A stretch of DNA of 64,000 nucleotides from Xenococcaceae cyanobacterium MO_167.B27 (GCA_030065935.1 JASJCP010000008.1:62001-126000); one strand, 5' to 3'. Counted from the stretch's first letter, positions 44,635-54,710 are shown. Program-made: numbers and translations. Notes: generated by a model from the letters alone, not told the origin.

Positions 44635-45450
44635 CTAACTCAGAGTTAAAAACCTTTCTAAGGCAGATATCATCTCAGGGGGCCAACGACGGACTTTTTT
44701 GAGCCAATCAAGATTTTGATAGCGACCATCTAAACCCACGGCTGCAACCCAGTTACTTTCTGCTTCTCCTTGATTCCCATTAACCCAGAGTACAGCAGTA
44801 ATAGCAGCACGCATATCAGGAAACATGGGATATTTTCTAACTAAATTCCGCATCTGACGCAGTGCTTCTTGATGTTCTCCTATTTGATAAGTCACTAAAG
44901 CCAGGTTAGCACGGGCGAGAGAAAAGTCTGGAGCTAATTCTACTGCTTTTTCATAGTCTATTAAAGCTTCTTGCCATTTTTGCTGTCCTGCTTTAGCATT
45001 ACCTCGGTTATTGTATGCTACAGGGTCTTGGGGATTAATGGCCAATGCTTGATTATAATCAGTTAAAGCTGATTCCCATTCCTGTTTTCTCTCATAAGCA
45101 ATTCCACGGTTGAGATAGGGATCGGGATATTCAGGTGCAATGGCAATAGATCGATCAAAATCTGAGATAGCCTCTTCTAGTTTATCTTGAGCAACCCTGA
45201 CGTTACCCCGATTACTCCAGACAGCAGGATTGTCAGGAAAAGCCTCAATTAATTCGGTCCAATAAGCTTCTGCTTGATGAAAATCCCCTTTTTTTGTCGC
45301 TTTTATGGCTTTTTGTGCTAATTTTTCCCCTTTTTTGAGTTTTTGAGGCGTTATCGTCTGGGTATCGGTGGTTACAGCCATCGCTGTTGTATCCATACCC
45401 CATAACCAAAGAAAGCTGAGAAATAACAAACAAGTCAACCAACGAATCAT
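44635..45450 (-). CDS. Exported tetratricopeptide-repeat protein
   Basis: The 271-residue protein has a signal peptide (MIRWLTCLLFLSFLWLWGM, cleavage likely near TAMA) and then four or five TPR units between about 45 and 205, such as AVWSNRGNVRVAQDKLEEAI and DPYLNRGIAYERKQEWESAL. Such proteins act in protein-protein contacts in the periplasm or thylakoid lumen. The start is the ATG at 45450, and it is divergent from the TSUP gene at 45499. Confidence 0.88.
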   Translation of the reverse strand: MIRWLTCLLFLSFLWLWGMDTTAMAVTTDTQTITPQKLKKGEKLAQKAIKATKKGDFHQAEAYWTELIEAFPDNPAVWSNRGNVRVAQDKLEEAISDFDRSIAIAPEYPDPYLNRGIAYERKQEWESALTDYNQALAINPQDPVAYNNRGNAKAGQQKWQEALIDYEKAVELAPDFSLARANLALVTYQIGEHQEALRQMRNLVRKYPMFPDMRAAITAVLWVNGNQGEAESNWVAAVGLDGRYQNLDWLKKVRRWPPEMISALERFLTLS

Positions 45451-45498
45451 GATATTAATCTTCTAGGACATAATACTTATTTATAATCTACCTGCTTT

Positions 45499-46281
45499 AT
45501 GGATATATCTAATGGATTAATTTTTGCTGCGTGTGGTTTACTAGCAGGATTACTATCGGGAGTCTTAGGCATTGGTGGGGGACTTATTCTCGTCCCTATT
45601 ATCGAGGGTTTGGGTTATTTGCCAGTAAAAGCAGTAGCAACTAGTAGTCTGGCGATTGTGATGACTTCTATTTCTGGTAGTGTTCAGAATTACCGCATGG
45701 GTAATCTTGATTTGAAAAAAGTCATTTTACTAGGATTACCTTCAATTTTTACGGCTCAGATCGGAGTATGGTTAGCTGATTTATTTCCTCCCCATTTCTT
45801 ATTGGGAGCTTTTAGTATTTTTCTGATCGTTAATATCTTTTTATCTAATTTTCGGAAAAAGCTAGTAACTCAAGAAGAATTAAATTCTAAAATAAGTCTT
45901 AATCCCATAGTTGCCAGGATTTTAACAGGGGGTTTTACGGGAGTTTTAGCGGGACTTTTTGGCATCGGAGGCGGTGTAATCTTAGTCCCTTTACAAATGT
46001 TACTCCTAGGAGAAAAAATTAAGTCAGCAATTCAAAATAGTCTTGGAGTAATCGTTATTACTTCTATTTCTGCCACTTTAGGACACGCTAGTAAGGGAAA
46101 TGTTTTATTTCTTGAAGGGATTATTTTAGGATTTTTTGGGTTGATTGGAGCGCAGTTGAGTACTCGTTTTTTACCTAGATTACCCGAAAAATTTGTAAGT
46201 TTATCCTTTAATATTTTGTTAGTAGTAGTATCAATTTATATGATCTATCAAGCTTATGAAATTTATCAAACGCAACTTTAA
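45499..46281 (+). CDS. TSUP (TauE/SafE-like) membrane permease
   Basis: The 260-residue protein has eight probable membrane segments and the family motif twice: GVLGIGGGLILVP near residue 23 and GLFGIGGGVILVP near 155. TSUP proteins move sulfite, sulfonates or organic anions; the substrate here is unknown. Its stop codon overlaps the stop of the convergent gene at 46278-46862 by three bases. Confidence 0.9.
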   Translation: MDISNGLIFAACGLLAGLLSGVLGIGGGLILVPIIEGLGYLPVKAVATSSLAIVMTSISGSVQNYRMGNLDLKKVILLGLPSIFTAQIGVWLADLFPPHFLLGAFSIFLIVNIFLSNFRKKLVTQEELNSKISLNPIVARILTGGFTGVLAGLFGIGGGVILVPLQMLLLGEKIKSAIQNSLGVIVITSISATLGHASKGNVLFLEGIILGFFGLIGAQLSTRFLPRLPEKFVSLSFNILLVVVSIYMIYQAYEIYQTQL

Positions 46282-46862
46282 GGATTAACTTCTTGAATCA
46301 ACCAAGATTGATTTTTATCTCTTACATATAAATGTCTATTTTGGGGTTCACCTTTTAGTTCTAAGTGATCTACTGTTTGGGGATTTAATAGTAATAAACA
46401 AAAATTATCTAACGGCTCAGTCTCACTGGGGGGAGTGATTGCAAATGCTTCAGTTTCTTGGATTCTACATTCCCCAGGATTGGGCCAAGCAAACTGTAAT
46501 CTTGCTGAGTCTGAAAGTTTTTGCCATGCTTGTTGTCTGTGTCTTAATAAACTGGATTCGGCAAAATCTGCTGTTACCAAGGTCAAATTACCAGCAATAC
46601 GGAACTGTTCGCGAGTTTTGGTAAAGTACCAGCAAGCTTCACCCCAAGGTTGATAGCAGATATGGGATACTTTATCACTGCGAGAATCGGTGACAATTTG
46701 CAACTGATTACTATTGTGTAAAAATCCCCGAAATACTACAGTGCGATTAGTAGGGAGTCCTTGAGGATTAACTGTAGCTAATTGCAAATAACGACTATGG
46801 GGTTGAGAACGATTACGATGTAAAGCACGGGCTATTAGCGATCGCCAAGGAGCAAGAATCAT
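46278..46862 (-). CDS. FMN-binding pyridoxamine-phosphate-oxidase-like protein (Alr4036 type)
   Basis: The 194-residue protein has a split-barrel FMN-binding fold: APWRSLIARALHRNRSQPHS at the start and TVNPQGLPTNRTVVFRGF, with the ACWYFTKTREQFRIAGNL segment. It resembles the Alr4036 group, common in cyanobacteria and related to PdxH but of unknown substrate. True PdxH is encoded at 51276-51929. Confidence 0.82.
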   Translation of the reverse strand: MILAPWRSLIARALHRNRSQPHSRYLQLATVNPQGLPTNRTVVFRGFLHNSNQLQIVTDSRSDKVSHICYQPWGEACWYFTKTREQFRIAGNLTLVTADFAESSLLRHRQQAWQKLSDSARLQFAWPNPGECRIQETEAFAITPPSETEPLDNFCLLLLNPQTVDHLELKGEPQNRHLYVRDKNQSWLIQEVNP

Positions 46863-46893
46863 TAGTAAAGTAGCAAGATTAATCCCCTCTCAC

Positions 46894-47985
46894 TCACGAT
46901 ACAACCCGAGAATAGTTATCAAAGTAGGGTTTGGCAAAAATCATTCTTCCTGCTGAAGTTTGTAGAGAAGAGGTAACAATCACTTGAATTTCCCCTCCTA
47001 CATAGCTATCGCCTTCTTCCACCACAACCATAGTACCGTCTTCTAGATAACCAATACCTTGTTGTGGCTCTTTCCCTTGCTTGAGAATTTTTAACTCTAG
47101 ATTGTCTCCTGGTAAATACAAAGGTCTAATTGCTTGTGCCAAATCATTAACGTTGAGAATCGAGACTTTTTGTAAATTGGCTACTTTGCTTAAATTGTAA
47201 TCATTAGTAAGTAAAGTACCGTTAATTTCCTGGGTTAAGTTAACCAGTTTTGCATCCACAGTATCTATATCTTCGTAGTCAGTGTGGCAAATCACAATCT
47301 TATCAGGAAAATCCTCTTGAATACGATTGAGGATATCTAGTCCTCTTCTTCCCCGAATTCGCTTTTGATCATTACTAGCATCTGCTAACTGTTGCAATTC
47401 TTGTAAGACAAACTTAGGTACTAAAATTTGTCCTTCTAGAAACCCAGTTTTTAACAACTTTTCAATTCTGCCATCAATGATACAGCTAGTATCTAGTATT
47501 TTGCTGGATATGGCTTTCAGTGTCCCTTCTGCAACTAAGATACTCTCTAAACTATTGGGGTTAATCAGACGCAGAAAGGTTCTACCGTGGGTATCTGCTA
47601 GGCTAATTCCCAAATAAGAGAACATAATGCTACCCAGAATCGCGATCGCTGGCTTCACAAAAGTTAATTCTTTTGGTATTGGTAGTAAAAACATTGGTGC
47701 TAGCATTAAATTAGCTACTAACAACCCAACCACTAACCCAATTGCCCTAGTGATAATAACTTCGATGGGAGTTTTACTAACTTGGTTTGCTAGACGACTA
47801 TAAGTAGTTTGTACTGCTACTCCAACACCCAAACCGATAATAGCTGCGAAACCAGCAATAGTGAAACGTAAAGCATCAAAGTTAGATACTTGTTCTAAAA
47901 TATCCTCGGGTAGCAACTTTAGGCTATCAAAGCCTATATTGACTGCTGCAATAATGCAGATAATGATTATGATGGCATCAACCAT
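46894..47985 (-). CDS. PIN/TRAM-domain membrane protein
   Basis: The 363-residue protein has about four N-terminal membrane segments (about 2-130), a PIN domain (about 160-285) with conserved acids in ILDTSCIIDGRI, DTVDAKLV and LTNDYNL, and a C-terminal TRAM domain (about 295-350) with the GIGYLEDGTMVVVEEG core. This is the layout of the YacL family. PIN domains are usually RNases, so it may be a membrane-linked nuclease; the target is unknown. Length and motifs are normal. Confidence 0.88.
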   Translation of the reverse strand: MVDAIIIIICIIAAVNIGFDSLKLLPEDILEQVSNFDALRFTIAGFAAIIGLGVGVAVQTTYSRLANQVSKTPIEVIITRAIGLVVGLLVANLMLAPMFLLPIPKELTFVKPAIAILGSIMFSYLGISLADTHGRTFLRLINPNSLESILVAEGTLKAISSKILDTSCIIDGRIEKLLKTGFLEGQILVPKFVLQELQQLADASNDQKRIRGRRGLDILNRIQEDFPDKIVICHTDYEDIDTVDAKLVNLTQEINGTLLTNDYNLSKVANLQKVSILNVNDLAQAIRPLYLPGDNLELKILKQGKEPQQGIGYLEDGTMVVVEEGDSYVGGEIQVIVTSSLQTSAGRMIFAKPYFDNYSRVVS

Positions 47986-48087
47986 TGTTTTAGTTGAAAA
48001 AAATAAATGGATCTATACTCTTTACTGTAATCAATTTATTTGATTGATGAAAATTTGCACCCTAGTTCTTAATATTCTTCTAATTAA

Positions 48088-48837
48088 CTAATCTGTGGAA
48101 GAACCTTCTAAAAATTCCCTAATTTCTTTATCTCGCAATTGACAACTTGCTCCTTTCTCTGACTCCGATAAAACTGTTTCTACTAGAGCCTTACTATCAT
48201 GGTGAGATTTTTTCAATTGCTGGACTTCTTCTTCTAGAGATTCGATGCGATCTACTAAAGCTCTAATTACATTAGCTTCCGAATCTGGTAAGTTACCGTG
48301 TTCTAAAGGATTCACCTTAACCCCAGAACGATATACGACTCTTCCTGGTATTCCCACTACTGTGCAATCAGAAGGAACATCCCGTAACACCACAGAGCCA
48401 GCACCAATACGTACACTATTGCCGATTAAAATATTACCTAGTACTTTTGATCCAGCCCCTACTACGACATTTTCCCCCAGGGTGGGGTGGCGTTTTCCTG
48501 TTTCCTTTCCCGTTCCTCCAAGAGTTACTCCTTGATAAATTAGGGAATAGTCTCCTACAATAGCAGTCTCACCGATCACAACTCCCATGCCGTGATCGAT
48601 AAACACCCCTCGACCTATTTGTGCGCCTGGATGAATTTCAATTCCTGTAATAAATCTAGCCAGATGGGATATCATGCGAGGAATAACAGGGATACCAACG
48701 CGATATAACCAATGGGCAAAGCGATGCAATAATAAAGCTTGCAGACCTGGATAGCAAGTAATAACCTCTAACCAATTGCGGGCTGCTGGATCCCGTTCAA
48801 AAATGATCCGAAAGTCAGTAATAAGTGAAGACAGCAC
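48088..48837 (-). CDS. cysE: Serine O-acetyltransferase
   Basis: CysE makes O-acetylserine, the carbon backbone for cysteine. The 249-residue protein has the N-terminal helical domain with [16 protein letters not shown] and a left-handed beta-helix with hexapeptide repeats ([33 protein letters not shown]). The histidine in DHGMG is part of the active site. The C-terminus is a longer charged tail with a coiled-coil segment. The start is the ATG at 48837. Confidence 0.94.
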   Translation of the reverse strand: MLSSLITDFRIIFERDPAARNWLEVITCYPGLQALLLHRFAHWLYRVGIPVIPRMISHLARFITGIEIHPGAQIGRGVFIDHGMGVVIGETAIVGDYSLIYQGVTLGGTGKETGKRHPTLGENVVVGAGSKVLGNILIGNSVRIGAGSVVLRDVPSDCTVVGIPGRVVYRSGVKVNPLEHGNLPDSEANVIRALVDRIESLEEEVQQLKKSHHDSKALVETVLSESEKGASCQLRDKEIREFLEGSSTD

Positions 48838-49089
48838 TAATTTTGTCCTCTATGTTGTCAATCAACATTTATTCTATCGTTCTATTGCTAATAGATAAAC
48901 AATCACTCTGGGTAGGGAAATCCTCCCCACTTTTTAAAAAGGATGAAGGATTAAGGATGAGGAAGGAAGAAGGGGTGAAGGATAAATATCTCTTATCGGG
49001 ATACCTCTTAGGGCGATACCTCTTAGCACGATACCTCTTACTTATTACTTACTACTTATATCCTCATCCCTCAATCCTCATAATTCATC
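48838..49089. repeat. Repeat-rich spacer
   Basis: GGATGAGGAAGG-type and CGATACCTCTTA units fill the gap between cysE and the sugar-nucleotide gene. Confidence 0.75.
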
Positions 49090-50253
49090 CTAGTGACCAT
49101 TTTGGAGTAATTTTTTGATGGCGGTTTCGTGTTCTGCTTCTGTTGAGGGACGCTCTTGGCGAGTATCGGTAATTAGCCAATCTAGGGCTGCTGCTTGTAA
49201 ATCGATCGCTGCACCAGTTTTATCAACACAGTAGCGACCAAATACTAATTTATCAAATAGACAGACACCAGCACCCAAGCGAGAATATTCAAAAATGACA
49301 CTATTATCTACCGTTGCACCACTACAAACCCAACAATTAGGACCGATCATGGTAGGACCAATAATAGTTGCTCCATCTTCAATTTTAGTCATTCCCCCAA
49401 TATACACAGGACCTTGAATATTGACTTTATCCCAATTAACTGCCACATTGAGTCCTGTATAAATACCAGGAGCTACTTCTGTCCCAGGAATCTTAACATT
49501 TTTAATATCTCCTTGTAGCACTGCTCGAATAGCGTGCCAATAATCGGGGACTTTCCCAATATCCACCCACTCAAAATCCATAGACACTGCATAGAAAGGA
49601 GCTTCCATTTCTACTAATTTGGGAAACAACTCTCCCCCAATATCATATTTTTGATTAGGGGGAATATAGTCAATAATTTCAGGTTCAAAAATATAAATAC
49701 CAGTATTAATTTCAGTACTGAGAGCTTCTTCTACAGAAGGTTTTTCTTGGAATGACTTGATGCGACCATCTTCATCGGTAACTACTACCCCATAACTGGG
49801 GACATCTTCTTTGGGGATGGATTTGGTAATTACTGTGGCGATCGCACCTTTCTTTTTATGATATTCTAGGGCTGCTGTCAGGTCTAGATCGATCAGAGCA
49901 TCTCCACACAGCACCACAAAGGTATCATCAAAAAAGGTATTAAAATCTTGAATTTTTTTGATTCCACCAGCAGAGCCTAGGGCTTCTCCCACTAGTTTTC
50001 CTTCGATAATTCTTCCCTCAAAAGAATAACCGATGTTAACGCCAAACCTTTGACCATCACGGAAATAGCCTTCTATTTCGTGGGCGAGATGGCTGACATT
50101 CACCATAATCTGATCGAAGCCATGCTGTCTTAATAATTCTAAGAGAAACTCCATCACTGGCTTTTGCAAGATAGGAATAAGTGGTTTGGGAATTGTATAT
50201 GTAATGGGACGAACACGAGTTCCCTTTCCAGCAGCCAGAATCATGGCTTTCAT
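49090..50253 (-). CDS. NDP-sugar pyrophosphorylase (mannose-1-phosphate guanylyltransferase-like)
   Basis: The 387-residue protein has an N-terminal nucleotidyltransferase domain with GKGTRVRPITYTIPKPLIP and VVLCGDALIDLDL, then left-handed beta-helix repeats (GPVYIGGMTKIEDGATIIGP) in the C-terminal part. It activates a sugar phosphate for polysaccharide or glycoconjugate synthesis. The exact sugar (GDP-mannose or dTDP/UDP-glucose) cannot be decided from the sequence. The start is the ATG at 50253 after GGAGAAACG. Confidence 0.88.
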   Translation of the reverse strand: MKAMILAAGKGTRVRPITYTIPKPLIPILQKPVMEFLLELLRQHGFDQIMVNVSHLAHEIEGYFRDGQRFGVNIGYSFEGRIIEGKLVGEALGSAGGIKKIQDFNTFFDDTFVVLCGDALIDLDLTAALEYHKKKGAIATVITKSIPKEDVPSYGVVVTDEDGRIKSFQEKPSVEEALSTEINTGIYIFEPEIIDYIPPNQKYDIGGELFPKLVEMEAPFYAVSMDFEWVDIGKVPDYWHAIRAVLQGDIKNVKIPGTEVAPGIYTGLNVAVNWDKVNIQGPVYIGGMTKIEDGATIIGPTMIGPNCWVCSGATVDNSVIFEYSRLGAGVCLFDKLVFGRYCVDKTGAAIDLQAAALDWLITDTRQERPSTEAEHETAIKKLLQNGH

Positions 50254-50429
50254 GAACGTTTCTCCTCTACAAAATAATATATATGTTTAATTTGTTTAAA
50301 CTACTACAGTTTACCAATAATAGACTATATCAACTAAATCAGTAATCCCTTAATTAGTATTTACTATTGAGTATTTACTATTCAGTATTAATCACCGTTT
50401 CCCTTGCTCCTATTGATTACTAAAGACTA

Positions 50430-51239
50430 CTAAAATCCTGGCATAAATTTGAGGGGTCGCAAACTCAGGTCTTGATAAAACTCTTCTTGAGATAGTTCTA
50501 CTTTAGACTGAGCAGATAAGAGTAGTAAAGCCCAAAAAATTGCTGCTCTATCGTTTCTAGAGTCTTTATTTTCCGCATTATTTTCTTCATTTTGACTATT
50601 TTGCCACCATTTTAATAAATGTTCCCAGTCGAGAAATTCATCATTGTTAGCAGCTAGTTGTGGGAAATCAAGATAAAGGAAATGCTCTAACTGCAAGGCT
50701 AATTCTGTTAAATTTTCGTTGTGTGCCAATTTTGCGATCGCCTTCATTGCAGCACGACGAGAAGAAGCTGATTTTTTCTTGGGACGATTGTTAGTAGCAA
50801 CAGATTCAATTTCTGCTGCAATATGTTCTAGTTGCTCAATTAATTCTTGTAAAGTTACTTTGCGTTTTCCCAAGGGTTGTACTGTAGTGCGACGACGAAT
50901 TTGCTTTTCTAAAGCCGAGGGTAAGGAATTGGGGGATTCAATTTCGTCCCAAGGGGTTTCTTCTAGGGAGTTATTATCTGTTTCTGCTTCTTCGACAGCT
51001 TGGAGTAGGGCTAAGGTATCAGCTTTGAGTAATACCAACATAGAAGCCCACAAAAAGGCTTGACCTGACTGGGGTAAGTCTGCTTCTTGAGTTGGGGATG
51101 ATGTTGTTTCAGTTAAACCTAATTCTGTCAAAAACCTATCTATTACTTCAATGACGGGTACATCCCAAGGGTCGATTTCTCCTCTTTCTGCGGAGTCAAT
51201 TAGATTGGCGATCGCTTTTTGTGCTGGAGGAATAGTCAT
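50430..51239 (-). CDS. scpA: ScpA, segregation and condensation protein
   Basis: ScpA is the kleisin subunit that bridges SMC and ScpB in chromosome condensation. The 269-residue protein has the N-terminal IDSAERGEIDPWDVPVIEVI pattern and WASMLVLLKADTLA, and a winged-helix C-terminus (AIFWALLLLSAQSKVELSQEEF). A longer low-complexity linker lies between. It ends EFYQDLSLRPLKF, as in other cyanobacterial ScpA proteins. It is divergent from pdxH. Confidence 0.9.
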   Translation of the reverse strand: MTIPPAQKAIANLIDSAERGEIDPWDVPVIEVIDRFLTELGLTETTSSPTQEADLPQSGQAFLWASMLVLLKADTLALLQAVEEAETDNNSLEETPWDEIESPNSLPSALEKQIRRRTTVQPLGKRKVTLQELIEQLEHIAAEIESVATNNRPKKKSASSRRAAMKAIAKLAHNENLTELALQLEHFLYLDFPQLAANNDEFLDWEHLLKWWQNSQNEENNAENKDSRNDRAAIFWALLLLSAQSKVELSQEEFYQDLSLRPLKFMPGF

Positions 51240-51275
51240 TATTGATGATAATGAAATTAGTTTTCTAAAAGTATA

Positions 51276-51929
51276 TTGAATATGAATCAGTCTGTAGCAG
51301 ATTTAAGACAAGATTATACTTTCGCTGGCTTAGAACCAACCGATCTCAATCCCAATCCTGTTAAACAGTTTGAGACTTGGTTTAAACAAGCACTCTTATC
51401 AGAAATACTCGAACCAAACGCTATGACCTTAGCAACCGCAACCCCAGATGGCAAGCCCAGTGCTAGAATTGTTTTACTCAAAGGCTTTGATGAGAGGGGC
51501 TTTGTTTTTTATACCAACTACGAAAGCCAAAAAGGAAAGCAATTAATAGCTAATCCTCAAGCAGAATTAGTTTTTTTCTGGGATCGTTTAGAAAGACAAA
51601 TCAGAATTGAGGGAAAAGTCAGCAAAGTTAGTCCGACTGAGTCCGATGCTTATTTCCAAAGTCGTCCCAAAAGTTCACAAATAGGTGCATGGACATCTAA
51701 CCAAAGCCAAGTGATTTCCAGTCGGGAAGTGTTGGAGCAAAAACAACAAGAATTAGAAAGTTATTATGCAGAAGCAGACATTTTACCTCGTCCTGAACAT
51801 TGGGGGGGATTTCGTCTGGAACCTGAAACTATAGAATTTTGGCAAGGTCGCCCTAGTCGTCTTCATGACCGCTTAGTCTACTATTTACAAGCAGATGGTA
51901 CTTGGTTAATTAAAAGATTAGCTCCCTAG
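51276..51929 (+). CDS. pdxH: Pyridoxamine 5'-phosphate oxidase
   Basis: PdxH makes pyridoxal 5'-phosphate. The 217-residue protein has the FMN-binding split barrel, with MTLATATPDGKPSARIVLLK and GFVFYTNYESQKGKQL. The PLP-binding end EFWQGRPSRLHDRLVY is conserved. The length is normal. The ATG at 51276 was chosen; the next ATG follows two codons later. Confidence 0.95.
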   Translation: MNMNQSVADLRQDYTFAGLEPTDLNPNPVKQFETWFKQALLSEILEPNAMTLATATPDGKPSARIVLLKGFDERGFVFYTNYESQKGKQLIANPQAELVFFWDRLERQIRIEGKVSKVSPTESDAYFQSRPKSSQIGAWTSNQSQVISSREVLEQKQQELESYYAEADILPRPEHWGGFRLEPETIEFWQGRPSRLHDRLVYYLQADGTWLIKRLAP

Positions 51930-52023
51930 TAGTTTTTCAATAAGAAAGATAACGATAACTGGCAAATTGACCATATTGAACTAGATAAATGATAAATACT
52001 CAATGCTTAATGGTAAATGACAA

Positions 52024-53181
52024 ATGATTATGACTAGTACTCTTCCCATTAGCGATCGCTATCGAGTCAAAACACCACAACTCAATATGCCTCCCAGGGT
52101 ACTTTTAGGACCAGGACCTGCTAACGTCAATCCTAGGGTCTTAGCAGCTATGAGTCATCCTCCTGTAGGACACCTCGACCCCAATTTTTTAGCCTTGATG
52201 GACGAAATACAGGATTTACTACGTTACACTTGGCAAACAGAAAATGAACTTACTATTGCTGTAAGTGGTACTGGTAGTGCAGCGATGGAAGCTACTTTAG
52301 CTAATGTGGTTGAACCAGAAGATGTAGTTTTAGTGGGAGTTAAAGGTTATTTTGGTGATCGCTTAGTCAAGATGGCAACTCGCTATGGTGGAGATGTACG
52401 GAAAATCACCAAAACTTGGGGAGAAGCTTTTACCCTTGAAGAAATCAAACAAGCCCTCGAAACCCATCGCCCAAAAGTACTCGCCCTAGTTCATGCAGAA
52501 ACTTCTACAGGAGTACGTCAACCCTTAGAAGGAGTAGGAGAGTTATGTCAAAAATATGATTGTCTCTTATTAGCAGATACAGTTACTAGTATGGGGGGTG
52601 TACCTCTATTCATCGATCAGTGGGGTATTGACTTAGCTTATAGTTGCAGTCAAAAAGGTATTGGTTGTCCTCCTGGTGCTTCTCCTTTTACCATGAGTCC
52701 TAGAGCCGTAGCAAAACTTAACAGTCGCAGTAAACCTGTTACTAATTGGTATCTGGATATGTCTCTTCTAACCAAATATTGGGGACAGGATCGAGTTTAT
52801 CACCATACTGCACCCATTAACATGAACTATGGCTTGCGAGAAGCTTTACGCTTAATAGCAGAAGAAGGTTTAGAACAGCGTTGGCAAAGACATCAAAAAA
52901 ATGCGGAACTACTGTGGGAAGGTTTAGCAGACTTAAAATTAGAATGTCATGTCTCCCAAGAAATTCGTCTTCCTACCCTAACAACTGTCAGAATTCCTGA
53001 AGGAGTAAATGGCAAAGCAGTATCAAGTCAGTTGCTTAAAGAGTACAACATTGAAATTGCTGGTGGTTTAGGAGAATTAGGCGGTAAAGTTTGGCGTATT
53101 GGTTTAATGGGGTACAATAGTCGTCCTGAAAATGTTTTGCTATTACTTACCGCTTTAGAAAAAGTTTTGGCGCAACATTAA
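52024..53181 (+). CDS. Alanine/serine-glyoxylate aminotransferase family protein
   Basis: The 385-residue class V PLP aminotransferase has K211 in the SCSQKGIGCPPGASPF motif. PPRVLLGPGPANVNPRVLAA near the start and WGQDRVYHHTAPINMNYGLR are typical of this family, which serves in photorespiration in cyanobacteria. The same family was once called the small subunit of soluble hydrogenase. ATGs at 52024 and 52030 are both possible starts. Confidence 0.9.
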   Translation: MIMTSTLPISDRYRVKTPQLNMPPRVLLGPGPANVNPRVLAAMSHPPVGHLDPNFLALMDEIQDLLRYTWQTENELTIAVSGTGSAAMEATLANVVEPEDVVLVGVKGYFGDRLVKMATRYGGDVRKITKTWGEAFTLEEIKQALETHRPKVLALVHAETSTGVRQPLEGVGELCQKYDCLLLADTVTSMGGVPLFIDQWGIDLAYSCSQKGIGCPPGASPFTMSPRAVAKLNSRSKPVTNWYLDMSLLTKYWGQDRVYHHTAPINMNYGLREALRLIAEEGLEQRWQRHQKNAELLWEGLADLKLECHVSQEIRLPTLTTVRIPEGVNGKAVSSQLLKEYNIEIAGGLGELGGKVWRIGLMGYNSRPENVLLLLTALEKVLAQH

Positions 53182-53247
53182 CTACCATTCTGCCTCTAGT
53201 TCGCGATATACTAGGAAGCTGTGCATTAAATAATACGAATAAGATTT

Positions 53248-53550
53248 ATGGCAAAAAAAAGTATGGTCGAGCGAGAAAAGAAACGCGCTCGTCTAGTAGA
53301 AAAATATGCAGCTAAAAGAGCAGAATTAAAAGAAGAATTCCGTAAAGCGACAAATCCTGTAGAAAAACTGGAAATTCATCGCCAAATTCAAAGATTACCC
53401 CGTAACAGTGCGCCTAGTCGTAAGCGTAACCGTTGTATGGTGACAGGAAGACCCAGAGCTTATTACCGTGATTTTGGTTTATCTCGTAATGTTCTCAGAG
53501 AGTGGGCGCACGAAGGCTTACTCCCTGGTGTGGTTAAGTCTAGTTGGTAA
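53248..53550 (+). CDS. rpsN: 30S ribosomal protein S14
   Basis: The 100-residue protein is the long, zinc-free form of S14, with [20 protein letters not shown] and [20 protein letters not shown] and [21 protein letters not shown] terminator follows the stop codon. In cyanobacteria rpsN usually stands alone, as here. Confidence 0.97.
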   Translation: MAKKSMVEREKKRARLVEKYAAKRAELKEEFRKATNPVEKLEIHRQIQRLPRNSAPSRKRNRCMVTGRPRAYYRDFGLSRNVLREWAHEGLLPGVVKSSW

Positions 53551-53580
53551 CAACCAGTATTATTTCATAAATAGTTTTTT

Positions 53581-53612
53581 CCCAGTTGTCATCATGTCGC
53601 AACTGGGTTTTT
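53581..53612 (+). terminator. Rho-independent terminator after rpsN
   Basis: Arms CCCAGTTG and CAACTGGG enclose 11 bases and are followed by TTTTT. It starts 31 bp after the rpsN stop codon. Confidence 0.88.
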
Positions 53613-53779
53613 AGTGTTTGCTACTGAATACTGGAAAGCAATATTATTAACTGCCAGATTTATCTGGCGATAAGAGAGGAAAATAACCTGATATCCGCCG
53701 TTTAAAAAACAGGCGGTTTTACGGTTTAGGATGATCAACATTAGACTCCACCAGCCAAACATTGGAAAAGACAAGAAAA

Positions 53780-54631
53780 ATGCGTCGAACAGTATTATTC
53801 TTATCGGGATTTTTGCTCAGTTTATGGATTGTATTATTCAGTGCTTTTCTATCCCTGCTGTTTTCCAATGCGCCATATCAACCAGATCATACGCCATTTG
53901 AGAGCGTATATATTAATGCTGGAAGTAACTCTACCGTTTACTTACCCAATCCTATCTTTGACTGTATAGAAAGAGGACAGCAATTTGAGTGCCAGACAGA
54001 AATTCAAGATCGTTTGCTAGACCTCAGTTTCACCAAACACAGTGAATACCAATCTCAACTCAGCAATAATTGTCGCGCTTGGTACGATGGGCGATCTATT
54101 GGTTGTCAGGAGAAAGGGGCAAATATCATAGGGTCACAATTTTATGAAATTACGGATCTGGAATTGAGTCCTCAACAGTTGTGGGCAGTTCAGAAAGAAT
54201 ACTGGGGCATCACTTTTCTTATGGAATTGGGTGAACGTGGCTTGTTTAAGATTAATGATTGGCTATCTCTTATGGTAGGCATTTGTGTAGCTTTGTTAGC
54301 ATGGTTTCATCCAAATCAACTCAGCAAAGCCTTTGCTATCTTTGTCTGTGGATTGGGAGTGTTTCGCTTAGTTGACCGCTTACTCATTGTTGTTAATTAC
54401 CAAGTTTTAAAGCCGTATTACTGTTTGATTTATTTTGGATGTACGCCTGGACTTTGGGAGTGGTTCTTAACTGGAACTGTTCTCACCGCACTTACTACAG
54501 CCTTCTTACTTTGGTCTGACACCAATCAATTCGTCAAAACCCTCCTCTGCCTCGTCAGTGGCTTAACCGCGATCACTTTGATCAGATTGGTTTTTCTGTA
54601 TATTCTTTTAGATTTGGGATATGCAGATTAA
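53780..54631 (+). CDS. Hypothetical multi-span membrane protein
   Basis: The 283-residue protein has an N-terminal membrane helix (about 3-24), an outside domain of about 130 residues with five cysteines (for example FDCIERGQQFECQTE and NNCRAWYDGRSIGCQE), and about four C-terminal membrane helices. I know no family. The start is the ATG at 53780. A CCGCC/GGCGG hairpin lies upstream at 53695-53716. Confidence 0.7.
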   Translation: MRRTVLFLSGFLLSLWIVLFSAFLSLLFSNAPYQPDHTPFESVYINAGSNSTVYLPNPIFDCIERGQQFECQTEIQDRLLDLSFTKHSEYQSQLSNNCRAWYDGRSIGCQEKGANIIGSQFYEITDLELSPQQLWAVQKEYWGITFLMELGERGLFKINDWLSLMVGICVALLAWFHPNQLSKAFAIFVCGLGVFRLVDRLLIVVNYQVLKPYYCLIYFGCTPGLWEWFLTGTVLTALTTAFLLWSDTNQFVKTLLCLVSGLTAITLIRLVFLYILLDLGYAD

Positions 54632-54670
54632 TAGCTCTTGGTTATGAAAACTAGATAAGAGTCCTCTTGA

Positions 54671-54699
54671 GTAGGGGCAAGGCACTGCCTTGCCCCTAC
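54671..54699. repeat. Perfect dispersed palindrome
   Basis: Arms GTAGGGGCAAGGCA and TGCCTTGCCCCTAC surround a single base. Shorter relatives occur near 16000 and 38735. It lies between convergent genes and could end transcription from both sides. Confidence 0.8.
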
Positions 54700-54710
54700 T
54701 TGAGATATTA

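Noticed and set aside
48825-49118. 97-codon plus-strand frame
   Set aside because: It is built from intergenic repeats (GGATGAGG and CTTATTAC units).
53592-53774. 60-codon minus-strand frame
   Set aside because: It covers the rpsN terminator and other hairpins and has no family features.
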